64,000 bases of DNA from an uncultured Bacteroides sp. (GTDB lineage: Bacteria > Bacteroidota > Bacteroidia > Bacteroidales > Bacteroidaceae), in NCBI GenBank assembly GCA_902388495.1, contig CABMPP010000007.1, forward strand, positions 1 to 64,000, read 5' to 3'. Positions 9,260 through 18,472 of the stretch are shown here, one piece after another. A program made the position numbers and the translations under genes. Position 1 is the first letter of the stretch, and every line of letters starts with the position of its first letter. The notes under the pieces were generated by a model. The model ran no database searches. It was not told the origin of the DNA and was given only the letters and a program-made list of their open reading frames with translations.

Positions 9260-10870
9260 ATGAAGAAAGTACCCAAGTTTTTCAACACTGCCGGGCCGAT
9301 AGTCCCTGCCGATCATTACAACATCGACCCGCTTACCCGGATTGACCTCGAAGAGGTGGAAAACCTTATTTACCAGAAGAAGTATTTCGTGCTCCATGCG
9401 CCCCGGCAGACGGGGAAGACGTCGTGCCTGCTGGCACTTCGCGATTACTTGAATGCCCGTGGGGAGTTTTACGCCGTATATGTCAATGTGGAGGCGGGGC
9501 AGGCTTCGCGCAATATGAAAGAAGAAGTTATCCGTCATGTGACGTATTCCATCGCCTCGCAAACGTCTATGATATTAGGCAATAGTATGCCTGAGGAACT
9601 ATTGAAAGAAAAGTTGGCCGATGTTCCGACTGACTCTTACCTCACCACTTATCTCCGCCTCCTCAGTGAAGCCCTCGACCGTCCGCTTCTTCTTTTCATT
9701 GACGAGATAGACGCGTTGGTGGGCGATTCGCTCGTCAGCGTGCTGCGGCAGATCCGGGCAGGTTACGAACAGCGTCCGCTGCACTTCCCCCAAAGCATTA
9801 TCCTCTGCGGTGTGCGCGATGTACGCGATTACCGCATTGTCACCTCCAACCAGGATATCATCACCGGCGGTTCGGCTTTCAACATCAAGGCGGCATCCCT
9901 GCGTCTGGGCAACTTCTCCCGCGAGGAGATACACGAACTGTACATGCAGCACACCGCCGCCACCGGGCAAGAGTTTTCTCCCGACTGCTTCCCGATGATT
10001 TGGGAGGCTACCGAAGGGCAGCCCTGGCTGGTGAATGCCCTCGGCTACGAGGTGACATGGGAAATGAAGGAGAACCGCGACCCTTCCATCTGCATCATCC
10101 CCGAAATGGTGTACCGGGCACAGGAGCGCATCATCTACCGCCGCGACACGCATATCGACATCTTGATAGACAAACTTCGCGAGGAGCGTGTACGCCGTGT
10201 CATCGAGCCTATCCTGGCAAGCGAGGACGGCGAAGCGGAGGAGCATTTGCGCGACGATGATATCCAGTATGTGGTAGATCTGGGACTTATTGTACGCGAC
10301 AAGCCTCTGCGGGTGTCCAATGCCATCTATAAGGAGGTGATTCCCCGCGAACTGACTTGGGCGCGCCAGCAGACATTGATTCAGCAAGCCGCCTGGTACA
10401 TCAATCCGGACCATTCCATCAATATGGAGAAACTGCTGACCGACTTCCAGCAGTTCTTCCGCCAGAATGCCGATTCGTGGATAGAGCGTTTCGACTATAA
10501 GGAGAGCGGCCCGCAACTGCTGTTGCAAGCATTCCTGCAAAGGGTAGTGAACGGTGGTGGCTACATCGACCGTGAATATGGTCTGGGCCGTGGCCGCACC
10601 GACCTGCTGATAACGAAACCGCTGACCGATAAGTATGGCGGTCCCTTCCAGCGCATTGTACTCGAACTGAAGATAAAGCGGGGAGACCTGGAAAAGACAA
10701 TCGAGAAGGGGCTGGAACAGACAGCAGGATATATGGATAAGTGCGGGGGCATTATTAATGAAGGGCACTTCATCCTGTTCAATCGTGACAAGGGCGTGAG
10801 CTGGGACGAGAAGATCTGGCACCGCCGGGAGGAGTTCGGAGGGAGAACCATTACCGTATGGGGAATGTAA
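9260..10870 (+). CDS. AAA ATPase with C-terminal PD-(D/E)XK nuclease-like domain
   Basis: A 536-residue cytosolic protein and the only plus-strand gene in the first 24 kb. The N-terminal AAA-like domain shows a Walker A loop APRQTGKTS (Lys53) and a Walker B LLLFIDEIDAL (about 148-158). The central part looks winged-helix-like. The C-terminal 110 residues have GRGRTDLLI (about 443-451), LELKIKR (about 467-473) and a QTAGYM helix, the D...ExK...Q pattern of PD-(D/E)XK nucleases. Such ATP-binding proteins occur in many paralogues in Bacteroides genomes and their function is not established; a defence or mobile-element link is only a possibility. It is flanked by its own promoter and a terminator hairpin, so it is a single-gene unit wedged between two PULs. 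Confidence 0.85.
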   Translation: MKKVPKFFNTAGPIVPADHYNIDPLTRIDLEEVENLIYQKKYFVLHAPRQTGKTSCLLALRDYLNARGEFYAVYVNVEAGQASRNMKEEVIRHVTYSIASQTSMILGNSMPEELLKEKLADVPTDSYLTTYLRLLSEALDRPLLLFIDEIDALVGDSLVSVLRQIRAGYEQRPLHFPQSIILCGVRDVRDYRIVTSNQDIITGGSAFNIKAASLRLGNFSREEIHELYMQHTAATGQEFSPDCFPMIWEATEGQPWLVNALGYEVTWEMKENRDPSICIIPEMVYRAQERIIYRRDTHIDILIDKLREERVRRVIEPILASEDGEAEEHLRDDDIQYVVDLGLIVRDKPLRVSNAIYKEVIPRELTWARQQTLIQQAAWYINPDHSINMEKLLTDFQQFFRQNADSWIERFDYKESGPQLLLQAFLQRVVNGGGYIDREYGLGRGRTDLLITKPLTDKYGGPFQRIVLELKIKRGDLEKTIEKGLEQTAGYMDKCGGIINEGHFILFNRDKGVSWDEKIWHRREEFGGRTITVWGM

Positions 10871-10880
10871 TCTAATAGCA

Positions 10881-10912
10881 AAAGGGTATCCTTCTTTCGG
10901 AGGATACCCTTT
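10881..10912. terminator. Bidirectional terminator hairpin
   Basis: AAAGGGTATCCT - TCTTTCG - GAGGATACCCTTT forms a stem of about 12 bp between two convergent genes (the AAA ATPase ending at 10870 and the GH3 gene ending at 10939). A-tracts and T-tracts on both sides suit termination in both directions. Confidence 0.85.
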
Positions 10913-10938
10913 CTTACCTAATCCAAAAACCTATATAC

Positions 10939-13233
10939 CTATTTCAACTCAAAACTGGTCGTCTTCACGTCGCGGCTGTTGGGGCCTATCATTACGTTGA
11001 ACTCGCCCGGCTCGCAGACGTACTGCATGTCGTAGTTGTAGAACTTCAGCAGGTCCGGGGTGATGGTAAAGTTGACTTGCTTGCTTTCCCCTTTCTTCAG
11101 GTGGATGCGCTCGAAGCCTTTCAATTCCTTCACGGGGCGGGTGATGCTGCCTACAAGGTCGCGGATGTACATCTGTACGATTTCGTCGGCGTCGTAGTTG
11201 CCCGTATTGGTTACGGTAACCGAAGCTGTCAGCGTGCCGTTCGTACTCAGTTGATTGGAGCTGAGTGCGATGTCGCTGTACTGGAAGGTGGTGTAGCTCA
11301 ATCCGTAGCCGAAGGGGTAGAGCGGGTCGTTGCTTACATCCAGGTAGTTGCTGCGGAACTTCTCGAACCACTTGCCGTCCTTCAGGGGGCGGCCGGTGTT
11401 CTTATGGTTGTATGCCATCGGCAGTTGGCCTACGTTCTGCGGGAAAGTAGTCGTCAGCTTGCCGCTGGGTGAAACGTCACCGAATACGACGTCGGCAATG
11501 GCGTCGGCAGCTTCGCTACCTCCGAACCATACGTTCAGGATGGCGGGGACATGTTCGTCCTCCCAGGTCAGCACTACGGGGCGGCCGGAGAAGAGTACCA
11601 GTACCACGGGCTTGCCCGTCTTGAGCAGGGCTTCCAGCAAGTGGCGCTGTGCATCGGGCATATCCAGTTGGGAACGGCTGCTGCACTCGCCGCTCATCTC
11701 GGACGATTCGCCCAGGGCGGCTACAATGACGTCGGCTTGGGCAGCCACGCGGAGCGCTTCGTCCAGCATCTCCTGGTCGTTGCCACGGGGCAGTTCACGG
11801 CCGAACATGGTGGCACGGGTCTGGTAGTCGGCATCGTACATCAGGTTACTGCCTTGTGCATAGAGCACGTTGGCGCGGGAGCCTACTGCTTTCTTGAAGC
11901 CTTCGAGCAAGGTGCTGTAGCGTTCCGGTGTGGCGGCTACGCTCCAGGTGCCCGGCATGTTGGCGCGGGTATTGGCCAGAGGGCCAATGAGGGCGATGTT
12001 GCCTTTGCGTTGCAGGGGCAACAGGTTGTCCTGGTTCTTCAGCAGAACGAAGGTCTCGGCGGCAATGCGGCGGGCGGCTGCACGGTGTTCGGGGGTGAAG
12101 ACTTCCTTTTCGGTGCGTCCCGGGGTGCAGTATTTATAGGGATCGGCAAAGAGGCCCAGTTTGTACTTGGCTTCGAGGATGCGGCGGCAGGCCTTGTCGA
12201 TGTCGGCTTCGGTCACTTTGCCTTCCTTCAGGGATTTCTCCAGGGTGCCGATGAAACCGTCGGCCACCATGTCCATGTCTGTTCCGGCGGTCAGGGCGCG
12301 GGCGGAGACTTGCTGCAAGTCGCCGATGCCGTGGTCTATCATTTCGGCGATGGCGGTGTAGTCGGTCACCACGAAGCCGTCGAAGCCCCATTGGTTGCGC
12401 AGTACGTCGGTCATCAGCCAGTGGTTGGCAGTGGCGGGCACGCCGTCTATTTCGTTGAAGGAACTCATCACGCTTCCTACGCCGGCTTCTACAGCGGCTT
12501 TATAGGGCGGGAAGTATTCGTTGTACATGCGGTTGCGGCTCATGTCTACGGTGTTGTAGTCGCGGCCGGCTTCTCCGGCACCGTACAGGGCGAAGTGCTT
12601 CACGCAGGCCATGATCTCGTTATTGGCGCTCATGTCCTTGCCCTGATATCCGCGGATCATGGCTTGGGCGATGGCCGAACCGAGGAAGGGATCTTCGCCG
12701 TTGCCTTCGGACACGCGTCCCCAGCGGGCGTCGCGGCAGATGTCTACCATCGGGCTGAAGGTCCAGCAGATGCCGTCGGCGCTGGATTCGATGGCGGCGA
12801 TGCGGGCCGATTGTTCTACGGCATCCATGTTCCAGCTGCACGACAGGGCCAGGGGGATAGGGAAGATGGTTTCGTAACCGTGTATCACGTCCATACCGAA
12901 CAGCAAGGGGATGCCGAGGCGGGAGTTTTCTACCGCCAGCTTCTGTACTTCACGGATGTTCTTCACGCCTTTCAGGTTGAACAGACCGCCGACTTCTCCG
13001 GCGCGTATCTTCCCGGCGACGTCGCTACTCTTGGCTTGACCGGTCACGATGTTTCCCGTTACCGGCAGGTTGAGCTGACCGATCTTCTCGTGCAGCGTCA
13101 TTTTGCCCATCAGTTCGGTGATGAATTTGTCCATCTCCTGGGGCGTACCTTTGGGGGTACTGGCTTTGGGCATTGCCGCCGTTGCCGTAAGGGCGAGGAA
13201 GGAGGCGGCTAATAATAAGGTGTATTTCTTCAT
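10939..13233 (-). CDS. GH3 beta-glucosidase (BglX-like), PUL2
   Basis: A 764-residue secreted GH3 enzyme and close paralogue of 1875-4235. It has a signal peptide (about 1-20), a GH3 N-domain with nucleophile expected at Asp291 in GFVVTDY, a GH3 C-domain with the GESSEMSGECSSR segment, and a terminal FnIII-like domain. The expected action is removal of terminal beta-glucosyl units from short gluco-oligosaccharides in the periplasm; beta-1,2 linkage is inferred from the neighbouring GH144. It starts 10 bp after the GH144 stop, so the two are translationally close, and it is the last gene of PUL2. Compared with its twin it lacks an insertion of about 10 residues near residue 405 and a short one near residue 202. 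Confidence 0.93.
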   Translation of the reverse strand: MKKYTLLLAASFLALTATAAMPKASTPKGTPQEMDKFITELMGKMTLHEKIGQLNLPVTGNIVTGQAKSSDVAGKIRAGEVGGLFNLKGVKNIREVQKLAVENSRLGIPLLFGMDVIHGYETIFPIPLALSCSWNMDAVEQSARIAAIESSADGICWTFSPMVDICRDARWGRVSEGNGEDPFLGSAIAQAMIRGYQGKDMSANNEIMACVKHFALYGAGEAGRDYNTVDMSRNRMYNEYFPPYKAAVEAGVGSVMSSFNEIDGVPATANHWLMTDVLRNQWGFDGFVVTDYTAIAEMIDHGIGDLQQVSARALTAGTDMDMVADGFIGTLEKSLKEGKVTEADIDKACRRILEAKYKLGLFADPYKYCTPGRTEKEVFTPEHRAAARRIAAETFVLLKNQDNLLPLQRKGNIALIGPLANTRANMPGTWSVAATPERYSTLLEGFKKAVGSRANVLYAQGSNLMYDADYQTRATMFGRELPRGNDQEMLDEALRVAAQADVIVAALGESSEMSGECSSRSQLDMPDAQRHLLEALLKTGKPVVLVLFSGRPVVLTWEDEHVPAILNVWFGGSEAADAIADVVFGDVSPSGKLTTTFPQNVGQLPMAYNHKNTGRPLKDGKWFEKFRSNYLDVSNDPLYPFGYGLSYTTFQYSDIALSSNQLSTNGTLTASVTVTNTGNYDADEIVQMYIRDLVGSITRPVKELKGFERIHLKKGESKQVNFTITPDLLKFYNYDMQYVCEPGEFNVMIGPNSRDVKTTSFELK

Positions 13234-13243
13234 CTGGTATAAA

Positions 13244-14644
13244 TTATTTAGTAGTGAATCCTAATGTCTGCAACCCTTGCTGAATCTCGGGGCAACTCAT
13301 GAAGAGCTTCCACAACAGCCCGGAACGATAGTTCTCTATCATCGGGGCAATGGTGCATTGGTCGATGGCCAGGTAGCGGGGTACTGTCCAGTCGGCCGAC
13401 TCGGAGAAGGCGTCGTAGAAACCGTACTTGCCCCAGATCCGATCGCCCTTGGCATAGAAATACTTCAGAGCGCGCATCGATTCCTCCGGCGTGTAGGGGA
13501 AACTGGAGAGGGCGGCTGTGGGAGTGATGACTCCGCAGTCGTTATTGCCCGGACAGTGTGCGGCATACCCTTTGATGGAGTAGCTGGCAGTCAGTCCCCA
13601 GCAGTTTTCGCCGTAACCCTTGAACTGTTTCGGATTCTCCACGCAGTAGCGGTAGTTGGAGAGGGCATGGTTGCGCACCACATTCCAGTAGTTGGCATAG
13701 CGGTCGCTCAGGTTGCGCGGGTCCAGACCGATGTACGAGTACTGTGCCCAGAAGAGCGGACCACCCAACTGCTCGGCTCCGTTGTGCTTCAGCTCCAGCG
13801 GCAGGCCGTAAGGGGCAGCGTCGGACTTGATGCCGCCACCGCGTGCCCATCCGTTATGATAAGCCGAAGCCGGAACGGGATAAGTAGGCGAGGCTGCTGC
13901 CAGGATGTAGACAATCAGCGCTTCATTGTAACCTTCCAGCGGGAAGTTCATCTCCCAGTTGTACTCGGGCGACCAATGCCAGTAGATGACATCCTTGCCG
14001 TTCTGATACCAGCTGAATTCCATCTCTTTCCAAAGTTGGTCTATCTTCTCTGCAAGGGCCTTCTCCTTTTCGTTGCCGTCGCGGAAGTACTGGCGCACGC
14101 AGAGCAGGCTTTGCATCAGGAAGCAGCTTTCCACCAGGTCGCCACCGTTGTCTTTCTGTCCGAAAGGCTTTACTTTACCCGTGGGGCCGTTGAGCCAGTG
14201 CGGCCATACGCCGTGGAAGCGGTCGGCACTTTTCAGGTAATCGGCTATTCGGGTCAGGCGCTCTACGCCGGCTTCTCTTGGGATAAAGCCGCGTTCGATG
14301 CCCACCAGCAGACCGGCCACGCCGAATCCGCTACCGCCGATGGTGACGATGTCCTGATCCTTTTCAGGATAGTCGCCATCCAGATGGATGCGCTCGGGCG
14401 CCAGGCCGGAGATAGCCTCTGCACCGTCCCACATATAGTTCAGGTGTACTTTCTGGATGTAGTCCAGCATCTCGTCGTCCGAAGCGAATGACGTCGGACG
14501 TGTTTCTTCCGTATCGGGCTTGCCGGTTGTTCCGCCGCCATCTTCTTTTCCGTCCTCTTTCAGGTCGGAAGAGCACGAACCGCAGCTTGCCAAAGAAGCA
14601 GCGAGCAAGAAGGCCAGTCCGTATCTTATGGTATATTTTCCCAT
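13244..14644 (-). CDS. GH144-type (glycoamylase-fold) lipoprotein, PUL2
   Basis: A 466-residue lipoprotein with the lipobox LASC at residues 18-21 followed by an acidic, Gly-rich linker (about 24-48). The barrel shows LNYMWDGAEA, GGSGFGVAGLLVG, DRFHGVWPHW and KPFGQKDNGGDLVE, in the same order as the PUL1 copy. Family knowledge points to endo- or sophorose-releasing action on beta-1,2-glucan (GH144). The lipid anchor and linker suggest display on a membrane surface. It is encoded between the GH43 gene and the GH3 gene. The gap to the GH43 gene (180 bp) is filled by a 42-bp tandem repeat element. Confidence 0.88.
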   Translation of the reverse strand: MGKYTIRYGLAFLLAASLASCGSCSSDLKEDGKEDGGGTTGKPDTEETRPTSFASDDEMLDYIQKVHLNYMWDGAEAISGLAPERIHLDGDYPEKDQDIVTIGGSGFGVAGLLVGIERGFIPREAGVERLTRIADYLKSADRFHGVWPHWLNGPTGKVKPFGQKDNGGDLVESCFLMQSLLCVRQYFRDGNEKEKALAEKIDQLWKEMEFSWYQNGKDVIYWHWSPEYNWEMNFPLEGYNEALIVYILAAASPTYPVPASAYHNGWARGGGIKSDAAPYGLPLELKHNGAEQLGGPLFWAQYSYIGLDPRNLSDRYANYWNVVRNHALSNYRYCVENPKQFKGYGENCWGLTASYSIKGYAAHCPGNNDCGVITPTAALSSFPYTPEESMRALKYFYAKGDRIWGKYGFYDAFSESADWTVPRYLAIDQCTIAPMIENYRSGLLWKLFMSCPEIQQGLQTLGFTTK

Positions 14645-14690
14645 GTCTATGTTTAAATTCTAATTAATGAGTTAGTACTTTATTGTGAGT

Positions 14691-14823
14691 TCGATATAAG
14701 AGGGGCCTTCGGGCAGCCCCGAAACCTCGAAACGCCTCGGTTTCATGCCTTCGGGCGCGCCCGGAGCCTCGAAACGTCTCGGTTTCATGCCTTCGGGCGC
14801 GCCCGGAGCCGCCCTTATATCGA
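14691..14823. repeat. Composite element with 42-bp tandem repeat and terminal inverted repeats
   Basis: Two adjacent 42-bp units (14725-14766 and 14767-14808) differ at one base and are very GC-rich. They are preceded by a partial unit with GCCTTCGGGCAGCCCCGAAA. The ends are inverted repeats TCGATATAAG (14691-14700) and CTTATATCGA (14814-14823). The outer word CTTATATCGAG also occurs alone at 152-162, just after the end of the PUL1 GH144 gene. It lies between the GH43 gene and the GH144 gene. Confidence 0.8.
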
Positions 14824-14824
14824 G

Positions 14825-16921
14825 TTACTTTAATGTCTTGCACAACGGAGAGCGTCCGTTTTCGTTCAGCGCCTCTATTGTGAAGTAATATTCCGTGTCT
14901 GCATCCAGGCCGCGGAAGTCGTAGTCAGTCTGTCCCAGCACTGTGATGGCATTGTACATCTTGTCCGGAGCTATGCCGTAGTAGATGTTGTAGCCGTATG
15001 CTGTGGCTTCGGGTTGCCATGAGATGAGTGCATTCCGGCGGTCGTTCTTGTCGCGCTTCACGGTCAGGCCTTTCACCATCTGCGGGGCAGCGCCGTCACC
15101 ACTTCCGAAGACACGGAAGCCCGACATGGCGACACTGCCTGTAGGCATGTGCACATTCTCGTATTTCAGGTAGCGGGCACGTAGCGGTTCGCTCAGTTCG
15201 ATGTAGTCGTGCGGACAATCCTTGTCGCTGTCGCTCTTGTCTACTACCAGTGTCCATTCTTTTCCATCTTCAGATGCAAAGATACGGTATTGGTGGTAAA
15301 TATCCATGGCACGGTTGTGCTGCACGGCCTTGTGGTCATAGAAGTTCAACTGTATGGCACGAACGGTTTTCACTGCCCCCAAGTCTACTTTAGCCCACTC
15401 TCCCGGATTGCCCGACCGGGCTGCCCAGTAAGTGCGCATGCTTTCGTCCGTCAGGTTGGTTGCCGCGTAGATACTGTCGGTAGACGATACCTCTACAGGC
15501 TTCCTGTAAGACAGCAGCATCCAGCCGGTGAAGCGGTCTGCCGGGTTCTTGATGTCCATCGGCTCCGCCCAGTTGGGATAATCGCCGAAGGCTGAGGAAG
15601 AATGCATCACCCCGTCTCCGTCGAAGGCAACCGGATAGAGTCCGATACGACGCTCGAACTTATACTTCAGGGACAGCATGCAGGTAGATACATGCCAGTA
15701 GTTACCCTTCACATCACGGAACGTACCGCCGTGGCCACTGCCCTGCACATATCCTCCCGGCTTATAGCTCATGGGGTTGTGCTTCTGGTAAGTGAACGGG
15801 CCCAACGGGGAATCGGATACATATACACCGTCGGCATATACCTTGAACTCCGTTCCCGGAGCACCATACTGGAAGTAATATTTTCCGTTGTGCTTGGTCA
15901 TATAAGCCCCTTCGGTGAACGGGCGGAGCGTCACTTCATCGTCGTTGTTCATTCCGAAGCGCTCCCAGCCGTGTTCTTCCGGACGCAGCATCATCACGTC
16001 GTGAATCTTGCTGATGGGATAGAAATCGTTCCGGTCCAGTTCTACCGCTTTCAGCGGGTATTCGTTGCTGGAACCGTAGTACATGTACAGTCTGCCGTCA
16101 TCGTCGAGGAACATACATGGGTCCCAAGTAGGGAGTACATTCTTCTCGATGGCACGTTTGAAACGTCCCGTCTTGGGATGCGTGCTGTACCATACGGCGA
16201 GGCCTTCGTAGGTGGAACCGGTATAGAACAGCGTGTCGCCGCTTACGTATGCCGCCGGTGCGCACTGGTCGTCGTCCGTGGGCTTGCGCTGGAAACTGGC
16301 GGGTACAAACTCCCAGTCCACCAGATCCTTGGAATAATGGAAACCTCCCTGGTTGGTGGAGAACAGAAAGTATTCTCCTTTGTATTCCACTGCCATGGGG
16401 TCGGCGGCAGAACGGAACGAACCATTGGGGCGTACATTATTGTTGAACGGTTCAAAGTTATAGCTGATGTTCATCGGATTGCAGAAGGTGCGTGTCAGAG
16501 GTGCCTGCGGGTTGTACCAGCGGGTGGCCCGGGCAGGGCGGCGTACAGCAGTTGCCTTGTGTGTCTCGTCTTCCATCACTATGTCCAGATTATTCTCGTC
16601 CAGTGAAAGGATTCTGTTGACTATCTTCTTGCCGGGATAGTACACGTACAGGTGTACGTCATTATCCGCGCCCTTGATGGCAAAACTGCCGTCAGTGGCA
16701 GTGGTGCTGTGCATGGGGCTGGCAAAGAACATAACCGTAGCTCCTTCGAGGGGCTGGTGATTCTTGTCCAGTACGCGTCCCTTCACGATGCGCTCGTGGG
16801 TCACTGCGATGTAGTAGTCGCTGACTTGGCCTTTTACTACTTTGATGGAATCATCGGGAGCAGCATTTGCCGCGAATGCGACAAATGCTATTCCACAACT
16901 GATTAGGATTCTTCTTATCAT
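14825..16921 (-). CDS. GH43-family glycosidase with F5/8-type and FnIII domains, PUL2
   Basis: A 698-residue secreted protein with a signal peptide (1-21). A carboxypeptidase-regulatory-like beta domain follows (about 45-120, VKGRVLDKNHQPLEGATVMFF). The GH43 five-bladed propeller spans about 145-470; its three acidic residues fit Asp174 (SAADPMAV), Asp267 (TWDPCMF) and Glu337 (TEGAYMTKH). A discoidin/F5-8 type C domain (about 480-610) and a fibronectin-III domain (about 615-698, ITVLGQTDYDFRGLDADTEYYFTI) finish the protein. GH43 enzymes usually remove arabinose, xylose or galactose side groups, so it may act on a decorated glucan; the sequence does not settle the specificity. It begins 30 bp after susD and should be in the same transcript. 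PUL1 has no counterpart. Confidence 0.87.
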   Translation of the reverse strand: MIRRILISCGIAFVAFAANAAPDDSIKVVKGQVSDYYIAVTHERIVKGRVLDKNHQPLEGATVMFFASPMHSTTATDGSFAIKGADNDVHLYVYYPGKKIVNRILSLDENNLDIVMEDETHKATAVRRPARATRWYNPQAPLTRTFCNPMNISYNFEPFNNNVRPNGSFRSAADPMAVEYKGEYFLFSTNQGGFHYSKDLVDWEFVPASFQRKPTDDDQCAPAAYVSGDTLFYTGSTYEGLAVWYSTHPKTGRFKRAIEKNVLPTWDPCMFLDDDGRLYMYYGSSNEYPLKAVELDRNDFYPISKIHDVMMLRPEEHGWERFGMNNDDEVTLRPFTEGAYMTKHNGKYYFQYGAPGTEFKVYADGVYVSDSPLGPFTYQKHNPMSYKPGGYVQGSGHGGTFRDVKGNYWHVSTCMLSLKYKFERRIGLYPVAFDGDGVMHSSSAFGDYPNWAEPMDIKNPADRFTGWMLLSYRKPVEVSSTDSIYAATNLTDESMRTYWAARSGNPGEWAKVDLGAVKTVRAIQLNFYDHKAVQHNRAMDIYHQYRIFASEDGKEWTLVVDKSDSDKDCPHDYIELSEPLRARYLKYENVHMPTGSVAMSGFRVFGSGDGAAPQMVKGLTVKRDKNDRRNALISWQPEATAYGYNIYYGIAPDKMYNAITVLGQTDYDFRGLDADTEYYFTIEALNENGRSPLCKTLK

Positions 16922-16951
16922 GTGATAGTTCAGAATAGGATTATGTTTGAA

Positions 16952-18445
16952 TTAGTCTATCGGATCGAGTTTCAGGTCGGGGAGGTCGTCGAGCTGGTTG
17001 GAAGGAATGGGCCAGTAGGTCTTTTCCGCTGTCCAGCCTTTCGGGCCGAGTACGGTAGCTGCCTTGCCGGTACGCACCAGGTCGATATAGCGTGTACACC
17101 ATTCGCTGCAGAGTTCCATGCGGCGTTCGTCCATTACATCGTCCAGCGTAACGCCGGTCTTGGTAGGCATTTCGGCACGGGTGCGCACCAGGTTATAGCT
17201 GCTGTCGCCATTCTTTCCCTGACGGATTTTAGCTTCGGCGTTCATCAACAGTACTTCGGCATAGCGGAGGATGCGAACGTTGTTATTGGCACCGTAGTCT
17301 GTGCGGCCTTCGGTCATCTGGTTGTAAGGCAGGTAGGCTTTGCCGTTCCAGCAGTCGGTCATGGTACCTGACGTTGCACCTACCTGCCAGCCTTCGCGGG
17401 TCATCTGTCCGGCTCTCAGGAAAGAAGTCTCGGTGCGTATTGACTCGCCACGGGCATCGGCCCATGCCACGAACTCAGATTCGTAACCGATGAAGTTCCA
17501 GCCACCTATAGACTTGTCTGATGCGGGATCTCTGAGGGCAGCTCCCTGGAAGTTGAACCATTGGTCTACGCCTACATACTCTCCCGAACCATTACCGAAG
17601 TCGGTAACCTGGCATTCGAACAAAGATTCGTCACACAACTTGCCCGGAATCTTGAACAGGTTATAGTAGTCGGGATAAAGAGAGAAGTTGCCGTTGTTGA
17701 TGATATCGTCTGTCAGGGTTTCAACCTTTGCATAATCTTCCTTCAGCAGATAAACCTTTGCAGCCAGCATCTCGGCAGTATATGCGGTTACTGCACCCAG
17801 GTGTTCCATCTGGTTGGGACGCATGCGGGGGAGTTTATCTATTGCGTAGTTCAGGTCTTCTTCCAGCATGTAGTCGTATACTGCGTTTACGTTGGAACGA
17901 CGGAAGTCGGTCTGCAAGTTGTCGCGGTAGATTACAATCGGGCCGAAGTTAGTTACCAACTGATAGTAAGCCCACGCACGAAGCGTGCGTACTTCACCGC
18001 AATAAGCCTCGTATTTTTCGTAGTCGCTGCTTCCCGGAGTCAGGTATTGGGCATATCCGTCCAAAGATACCAATGCGGAGTTGGCAATGCGGATGATCTC
18101 ATAGAAAGTAACCCATACGTTGTTCAGCGCCCAGAAGGAGTTGGTATAGTTGAAGTGGCGGCCGAAGTCTACGGCTGCTCCCTGGTCGTCCGTACGGCCG
18201 GACCATACATCGCCGTCGCGCGTGAACATAATCAGTGCATTGGCCCAGTGCATGCCCGAGGTGCGTACTTTGGAGTAAACACCGATAACGGGTTGATACA
18301 TATTGCTCGTGTTCGTGAAATCCACGCTTTGTTCCGGTACCTTGTTCTCAGGCTCGATGTCGATGAAGTCGGAGCAAGCAGTGGTGCCGCCCAGTATCAT
18401 CATAGCCGGAAGAATATATGCTAATGTCTTCTTTAAGAATTTCAT
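16952..18445 (-). CDS. SusD/RagB-type surface glycan-binding lipoprotein, PUL2
   Basis: A 497-residue SusD homologue. The signal peptide ends at the lipobox GGTTAC (about 19-24). It has the SusD N-terminal region (RTLRAWAYYQLVTNFGPIVIY) and the conserved C-terminal half (RILRYAEVLLMNAEAKIRQG, MDERRMELCSEWCTRYIDLVRTG). It partners the SusC encoded 27 bp upstream and should bind glycan at the cell surface. Sequence identity to the PUL1 SusD looks low, so the two loci may prefer different chain lengths or decorations despite related enzymes (inference). Confidence 0.94.
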   Translation of the reverse strand: MKFLKKTLAYILPAMMILGGTTACSDFIDIEPENKVPEQSVDFTNTSNMYQPVIGVYSKVRTSGMHWANALIMFTRDGDVWSGRTDDQGAAVDFGRHFNYTNSFWALNNVWVTFYEIIRIANSALVSLDGYAQYLTPGSSDYEKYEAYCGEVRTLRAWAYYQLVTNFGPIVIYRDNLQTDFRRSNVNAVYDYMLEEDLNYAIDKLPRMRPNQMEHLGAVTAYTAEMLAAKVYLLKEDYAKVETLTDDIINNGNFSLYPDYYNLFKIPGKLCDESLFECQVTDFGNGSGEYVGVDQWFNFQGAALRDPASDKSIGGWNFIGYESEFVAWADARGESIRTETSFLRAGQMTREGWQVGATSGTMTDCWNGKAYLPYNQMTEGRTDYGANNNVRILRYAEVLLMNAEAKIRQGKNGDSSYNLVRTRAEMPTKTGVTLDDVMDERRMELCSEWCTRYIDLVRTGKAATVLGPKGWTAEKTYWPIPSNQLDDLPDLKLDPID

Positions 18446-18472
18446 TGTTCTATGTTTTTAATGGTTGATAGT

